Position numbers and translations under genes: made by a program | Notes under the pieces: model-generated | Seen by the model: only the letters and a program-made list of their open reading frames with translations | The model's database searches: none | What the model was told of the DNA's origin: nothing | Assembly (NCBI GenBank): GCA_028622995.1 | Contig: JAJQJQ010000028.1 | Coordinates: 2,728,001 to 2,792,000, forward strand | Length of the DNA stretch: 64,000 bases | Reading direction: 5' to 3' | DNA from: Panagrolaimus kolymaensis | Taxonomy: Eukaryota > Nematoda > Chromadorea > Rhabditida > Panagrolaimidae | Part shown: in pieces, positions 57,900-64,000 of the stretch | Numbering within the stretch: position 1 is the stretch's first letter | Layout of the letters: the number at the start of each line of letters is the position of its first letter

Positions 57900-59775
57900 A
57901 TGGATAAAGCTTTATTTGCTGAAATTTGCATAAGAATTTGTAATTATATTACTTTTGTTACTTTTATTGGTAATGTCATATTCCTGCCATTTATTATTCG
58001 TGATACTCTAAGGGTGAAAGCTATATGTCATCAAAATTTTTGGTAAATAATTTCACTTCCTTTTTTTCTCTTATGGTTGCTACTGCTTCACTCGCCAAAC
58101 TTATTAATCTAGCTCGGTCTAGCACCTGTTCACTTAACATCGACTCGGGCTAGTTCGCGCTTGGACTTTTTGAGAATATAAAAAATGTTTAAAGGAATAC
58201 GTAAATAAAAAAAGAAAAATATTTTTATAATGCGTTGCCGGGCTTAAAAATAACGGTCTTTTAGCAAGCCACTGCAGAATGGGACGGACACCCAATCCAT
58301 GGTCTATACTTTAAAAAACTTAACAGCCTAAAGCAAACAATATTTTTTTATATTAATTTGCATTTTTTTTTTCTTCAGGATTTCCTTAATTCTTCTACAC
58401 TTTTCATTTTGGTGTTTTATAATATCTTCAATATTAACAAATGTTGAAATATTTTTCACTTCCAATCCAAATGGAAGCATTAAACATTCAATGCCAATAT
58501 TTTTTTATGCCAAATATCTTGCAGTTTCTTCCGCAGGGTTTTTACTTGGAAGTTTATTTCAAATGTTTTTTGAAAGATTACTTGCAACATATTTCTATAA
58601 AACTTATGAGGGAAGTAAAAAATTATGGTTTATTATTATTGCGACTATTCTAACCCTTTTATTTGGAGTTTTTAATGGATATATTTGGACTGCGGGTAAG
58701 TGTAATAATCATAGATTATAACTAAAATCTACTCAGGTCCTTCCCAATAAAATTTGCTAAAAGCAAGGTTTAATCCAAAATACAGTACTACTAAACCTGG
58801 TGAAACCCATTTTTATTAACGCAAAATATTTTCTTTTTTATTTTTAAACCAAGGGTTGAACCTGCTTGTCTTTAAACTTTTCAAATTATTTTACATTCAA
58901 AATTTAACGAAAGTAAAAACTTTTTAAAACACCGTAACTGTTTGATATTGTGGCTTGCTTCATTTTTTAAATAAGAACCTAAACTACAATTTTCATTGAC
59001 CGTTAAGATTAATCTGCTTTTATTTAAAGCTTCAATTAATAATGGACTAATAATTTATTTGTAATTTCAGGCATAAATTTTTTCGTTAATTCCGCTATAT
59101 TTTTTACTCTTGATCTTATTGCCGCATTTGTAAGCGTTTTCACCTTCCATCTAATTTATGTAGTTGAGCATGTTTTTTTAGCTTATTTTAATTTTATTTA
59201 AATTAAACCAAAGATTACGTAGACTCAAAAATTCGAGTAATATTGTTTTAACTCATCGTTATCAAGTTAGTTTAAAATTTTTTATTAACTCGAGTTTTTC
59301 TTTTTTTATAGATATTTGAAAATCTTCGAATGTTACGCCATGTTTTTCCATTGGTAATTTGTGGAAGTGTGGGATTGATAGTTGGCGGAACTACAACGAT
59401 TTCTATAAGCCTCTTTTTTCCATGGATGGGCAATTAATTTACATTACTGGTAATTATTATTATTCGGTAAAATATTTTTTTTAAAACAAATTTTACTCAA
59501 CTTTTATATTTATTTTTTAGATAGGAAACTTTGCGGCTTTTATTGCATATTCTCACATGATTTTACGTCCACCATCAAGACGTGAAGCAATTTTGTGTTT
59601 TCTCAAACGCTTTTTATGCTTAGGTTTTTCTAAAGTTAATCCAGAAGAAAACTCTACTCCAAGAAAATTCTTTCGACCTCGAAAAAATGCCATGGGTGAT
59701 TATGTTGTTAATAAACATGAAAATAAAAATGATGAAGGAGATACTTATTTTAATATGTTAAAACATGATTGGTAA
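57900..59775 (+). pseudogene. Serpentine receptor, Sre/Sra-like, with an in-frame stop
   Basis: Exons 57900-58042, 58379-58695, 59071-59129, 59182-59265, 59312-59449 and 59521-59775 join in frame throughout. TM segments are evident (YITFVTFIGNVIFLPFII; FWCFIISSIL; FERLLATYFYKTYE after TM3, an ER..AT...YE motif of the Sre/Sra group; VFPLVICGSVGLIVGG). Exon 5 contains a TAA at 59435-59437 (WMGN-stop-FTLL) although splicing at ACTG|GTAATT would continue correctly into TM7 (IGNFAAFIAYSHMIL) and a long charged tail. A single nonsense change in an otherwise whole gene: a recent pseudogene, a population null allele, or an alternative donor I could not find. Confidence 0.65.
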
Positions 59776-61089
59776 TAAATTTTTGATGTTTTACAATACA
59801 AATGTCCAAACTAAATACTGAAAAATTACTGTAGCTTTCATAATATTTGTTAAAATTTTTTTTAACCATAATAAAATTTATGATATTATTAAATTGATTT
59901 ATGTATGCATTCTTTTTTTTTACAATTGTAGCTAGGTTTAGAAATTTTTAGAAAATATTCATCCGTCGTAATATTTAATTAATTTTTTAGGAGTAAAATT
60001 TTTTTTGTATCTTGCTTTATAACATACACTATGTAGTTGTAAAACGCATATGCGTATATTTTTTTCAGTCCATAAAAGCAACTTCTGGCACACGATAAGT
60101 TTTTTTTGCAAAACACATTATTTTGAATGTAATCGAAAATAGAAAACTCGAAAAGAAAGTGATAAAATTTTTGTAATTATTGCGTTTACTAAATTTTTTA
60201 TTCGAAATAATGGAAATGAAATTAAAAGTTAAAAATAAAACAATAATAATTAACCTAATTAATTGAGTCTTTTTTTAATAAACAGCTTACACGTGAACAA
60301 TTTTTAAGCTTTAATAAAATAAATTAGTATAAAAAGTTTTTATGTATTTTCTTTTTTATTAAATAACTTTCAAAACACATTTCTAGAAAAGAGGAAATTT
60401 TTTGCTCCTATGCCTGACCAAGTGTAAAAAGCTTCACTTTCTCAACAACAAAAAGGTGATGATTTGGATTTAATTTGTTAATATAATATATCTCCTTTTC
60501 CACAAACTGTGCTTCATTTGTTTTGAACCTTTTATGCTTATACTAAATGGGTATTGTTTGGATTTTAATAAGTATATTTTTTTTCGACTTTTTAAATTGC
60601 TATAAAAAAATTTTCTTGGCTTTTCTACTTTCACTTTGTAGTTAACTAATTTTAGATTCAAAACTATTTCAACCTTTATATAATAATAATATATGGAACA
60701 TTTGTTCGGGAAAAAAAAAAGATCACGTTTTTTCTAAAACAAAAGAAAATTTTAAAATATTTTTGTTTGTTACTGTAAAATTTCATTTCCTCTTATTTTT
60801 TATTCAAAAGTTGCTATGGAAATTTGTAAAAATAAGGAAATTAGTTTAGAATTAAGTAGTCATAACACTGTTTGTAGCCTCATTTATTTTTTTAAACAAA
60901 GAAATAACACATAAGTTAAGGATGACAAATACGTTCGTTTTTCGACACTCATTTTTTACGCCTATTGTTATCGTTTGAATAATAAAGCACCCGGAAACAA
61001 AACCTATTTTTCAAAAAAATTTTTCGGGTACAAAAGCTCAAAAATTTTTGTTAGTTTTTGAGCATTTGTAAAAATATTTTTTAAAAATT
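59776..61089. other. Intergenic, nothing recognised
   Basis: AT-rich 1.3 kb; no gene, repeat or RNA seen. Confidence 0.5.
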
Positions 61090-63943
61090 ATGAAAAGATT
61101 ACATTTTGTAATAATTTTTGGTAAATTTCATGCCCCATAAATTTGCTTAATTTTTATTAAAACTTTTTAGTATGCTTTTGTTTGCTAATTAGCGGCGCCA
61201 TGTCACTATCAGTTTGTGAAGATTGTAGCGATTTCGGAGTTTGCATAAATGAAAATGATAATGGAACATGTGGAGAATGTATTTGTCCCGAGTATTTTAG
61301 TGGCGAATGTTGCACAAGTTAGTTTTCAAATTGATTTTCGCGGGAAAACTTTTTAACTTTGGATTTTTAAGCTCCACATGATACATGTTCTCTTAATCCT
61401 TGTTCAAGTTCATCAAGTCAATATTGGATTTGCACTAATCTCGGTCCAGGTCAACGTTCGTGCGCATGTGAAGAGGGTTTCACAGGAGCCAAATGTGATA
61501 CAAGCATGGATGAATGCGACATGATGACCTGTTTTAATGGAGGAACTTGCTCTGTTGCAGGTGTAAATGGAACTGAATGCATTTGTACCAATGATTTTAA
61601 TGGAACTTATTGTGAAAGTAGGGAATAAGAAATTAAAAATAAATAATGAAAATATTTTTTTAGATTCCAAAAAATGCGGCTTTGTAATAGTAAATCCTTG
61701 TAAGTTTAAAACATAAATATGTATTACTCGGATAAAACAAAAAAAATTTTAGGCCCATGTAAAAGCAATCCTTGTAAAAATGGCGCAACCTGTGTTGAAA
61801 CTAGTAAAACTGCTTATAAATGCCAATGCGCTGAAGGTTATACTGGAACAACTTGCAATAGTAAGATTTTTTTAAAACACTTCGATACTCATTCTAAGAA
61901 ATCTAAAAGAAAAAAAATAATTTTTAATATTTTTAGCAAAAATTTGTGGCAGCCTTAATTGTCAAAATGGTGGAGTTTGTGTAGCAAATGCAGCGGGTGT
62001 AGAATCGTGCGATTGTTTGAGTATTTGGGAAGGAAATAAATGTCAAGGTTTGTCTAACTATTCTTCTCGTCTGTGCTCCATTTTATTTTTTACAGATTTT
62101 AAAGCATGTAATTATTATAAATGTCAAAATGGAGGCACTTGTAAAGCTACTGGTAAACAAGCTACTTGCACTTGTGTCAATGGATGGACAGGAAATCATT
62201 GCGAAACTAGTAAGTAATTTCTCCCTTACAAAAACAGAAAAAATTGTTTTAAAGCATCCAATAAATTTATTTATAAACCTATAAATTTTTAATTTAGTGA
62301 TCGACAATTGTGACCCAAATCCATGCCTCTATAAAGAATGGGGAATAACGAATGAAACAGCATGCACTAATCATCTTGGAAATTATACTTGTGATTGCCC
62401 CGTGGGAAGTGGAGGCAAAAATTGTTCCGTTAATCTAGATGATTGTAACCCATCGGCTCGAGGCGGAGGAAGTAATCTTTGTAATACTCAAGATAAAACT
62501 GCCACATGTTTGGATGGCCTCAACGCTTATAAATGCACTTGCAGTCCAGACTATACTGGTGTAACTTGCAAAACGAGTATGATAGTTTGGAATGTAGCTC
62601 AGCAATTTGGTGGATTGGATGATTTAGTGGATTTATTGGAAGAAGTTGTAAAAAATCCATCATTGATTAAAGATTTGATGCCATTTTTATTGGGCCAACA
62701 AGATATTGAAAGTCAATCAGCTATGAGTTGGGATTTTGATGATCTCTTTGTTTGGGCTTCATATGAAAAGAATGAATTAGATTTGAGGTTAGTCAATGCT
62801 TTTAAGACTTAGAAAAAAAAATGTAAATCAGGTAAAACTTTAGCTTGATTGATTCCCGGAAAATTTTGTGTTCCTTAACAAATTTTTTACTTCTTTTTTT
62901 TTTAAATACTTTCGTTATTTATAGGAAAGACTTTCACAAAACTTATGACACAACCCTTGGAAATTGTTTTACATTTAATCATGCAACAACTCCAAAGCAA
63001 TGGACTTCAAGAAAATCTGGTGAAGATGGAGGATTTAAAGCTTTAATGAAAGTTAGACAAGATCAATATTTGAGTTGGTATGACACGGCTTCATTGTTGG
63101 TGTTTGTGCATCCATCAGAGGAAAATATTTTTGCGGAATCAGTTCGATATCAAGCTGCACCAAATACTTCGACAATATTAATTTCAACTAAAGTAAGGTT
63201 TTTTAAAAAATAAAAATCAAAAAATTTAATAATTTCGGTTCGAAAATATGCAAATTTTCTGATAGTAAGTTTTGTCATTTTTAGAATGCTTACTCTCGTT
63301 TGAATGGAAAATATGGAACGTGTGTGAAAAGCGTCGACGAAGTTGGCTCATATTATTACAATGGCAGTTATACCACAGCCGGTTGTTTCCGAGGGTGTTA
63401 TCAAGATGCAGTATATAAAAAATGCAACTGCATGGATCCTCGATATGCAATGTCTTTTGAAGCAACCCCTTGTAATATAACCATGTGGGATTGCGTAAAT
63501 AGTATCACTCGAGATCTTGGTGATGCTTCTAATTGGCCTAGTTGCATTTGTCCAAGTCCATGTTCCGAATCTCAATTTGATTCAGCTTTTATGAAAGCTT
63601 CATTTCCATCTTATTATTCTCCATGTGATCAATTTGATAATGACACGGATAAATATGGATATTGCATGGGAAATTACACGGATATGGTTTTACTTTCCGT
63701 TTATATTCCTCGTTTGACTCAAAAAGTTTTTGCTGAAACACCTGCCATGAGTGTAAGTTTAAAATTTGCATAAAAATATTCTCACTACAAACGTTTTTTT
63801 AGTTTAATCAATTTATCAGCAGCGTTGGTGGTTTGGCTGGTGTAATCATTGGGTTTTCAATTATAACTTTATTTGATATTGCTTTTATTTTCGTATATTT
63901 AGCTTGGAGTTTTTGTGGGAAAAGTTCAGCTAAAAAGGATTAA
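61090..63943 (+). CDS. EGAS-like DEG/ENaC channel subunit (EGF repeats plus ASC domain)
   Basis: Eleven exons: 61090-61120, 61171-61317, 61372-61617, 61664-61699, 61753-61860, 61937-62047, 62096-62209, 62298-62787, 62925-63192, 63285-63752 and 63803-63943; 2160 nt, 719 residues. A signal peptide ([19 protein letters not shown]) is followed by about eight EGF-like repeats (e.g. [28 protein letters not shown]), several one per exon with phase-1 borders. Then DEG/ENaC landmarks: [29 protein letters not shown] and [13 protein letters not shown], and one TM near the end ([20 protein letters not shown]). C. elegans EGAS proteins combine EGF and ASC domains in this way. I find no TM1 before the ASC part, so the chain would be single-pass after signal cleavage. 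AATAAA follows at about 63975. Confidence 0.9.
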
Positions 63944-64000
63944 ACTAATTTATTCTAAAAATTTAATGTACATAAATAAAATTCGCCATTTAACTAATTG

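Overview
The window looks like AT-rich nuclear DNA of a nematode, most plausibly a free-living clade IV (panagrolaimid-like) worm. Supporting signs are short GT-AG introns of about 45-60 nt, nematode-type serpentine receptors, an EGAS-type DEG/ENaC subunit, a TIMP-like protein and F-box-like proteins of a style I associate with that group. The species is an inference. I rebuilt gene models by joining exons by eye. For most multi-exon genes the summed exon length is an exact multiple of three with no internal stop.

Region 1 (1-19 kb) is rich in ubiquitin/SUMO-pathway genes. Three tandem minus-strand paralogs (4106-5959, 6211-7866, 9533-11092) begin with an F-box-like segment and end in a SUMO-like fold without the terminal di-glycine. 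A single-exon F-box-like gene (8030-8899) sits among them. Next come two full-length, head-to-head cullin-3 paralogs (11526-14188 minus; 16009-18857 plus) and a truncated third copy between them (14764-15424 minus). Several introns in these cullins use GC donors. A TIMP-like gene with an apparent frameshift lies at 2487-3180.

A dispersed family of four small secreted six-cysteine peptides (3576, 9189, 38088 and 38676 as start codons) shares a nearly invariant signal peptide, an intron at the same codon and a conserved upstream module (GAGAAAAAGCTTTTAGC...TATAAAAG). The mature peptides diverge apart from the cysteines.

Region 2 (19-35 kb) holds serpentine receptors (19201, 28740, 31917, fragment 34098), a secreted or surface protein (20711-22030), and a 4-kb non-coding repeat island (about 23.9-28.0 kb) made of diverged direct copies and many small triloop hairpins.

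Region 3 (35-51 kb) carries an LDLa-like secreted peptide, a minimal membrane-anchored matrixin without a propeptide, an MBLAC1-like metallo-beta-lactamase-fold protein, COX15 (heme A synthase), a GH18 chitinase-like protein that has lost its catalytic acids, and a UDP-glucuronosyltransferase.

Region 4 (51-64 kb) carries a gene encoding a complete 76-residue ubiquitin embedded in front of an ADP-ribosyltransferase-like domain (51234-52631). It also has a textbook hAT-type MITE with 8-bp target duplication (53104-53596), a tRNA-like relic, two more serpentine receptors (one with an in-frame stop) and a complete EGF plus ASC (EGAS-like) channel subunit (61090-63943).

The most novel items are the F-box-like/SUMO-like trio, the ubiquitin-ART fusion, and the coordinated Cys-rich peptide family.
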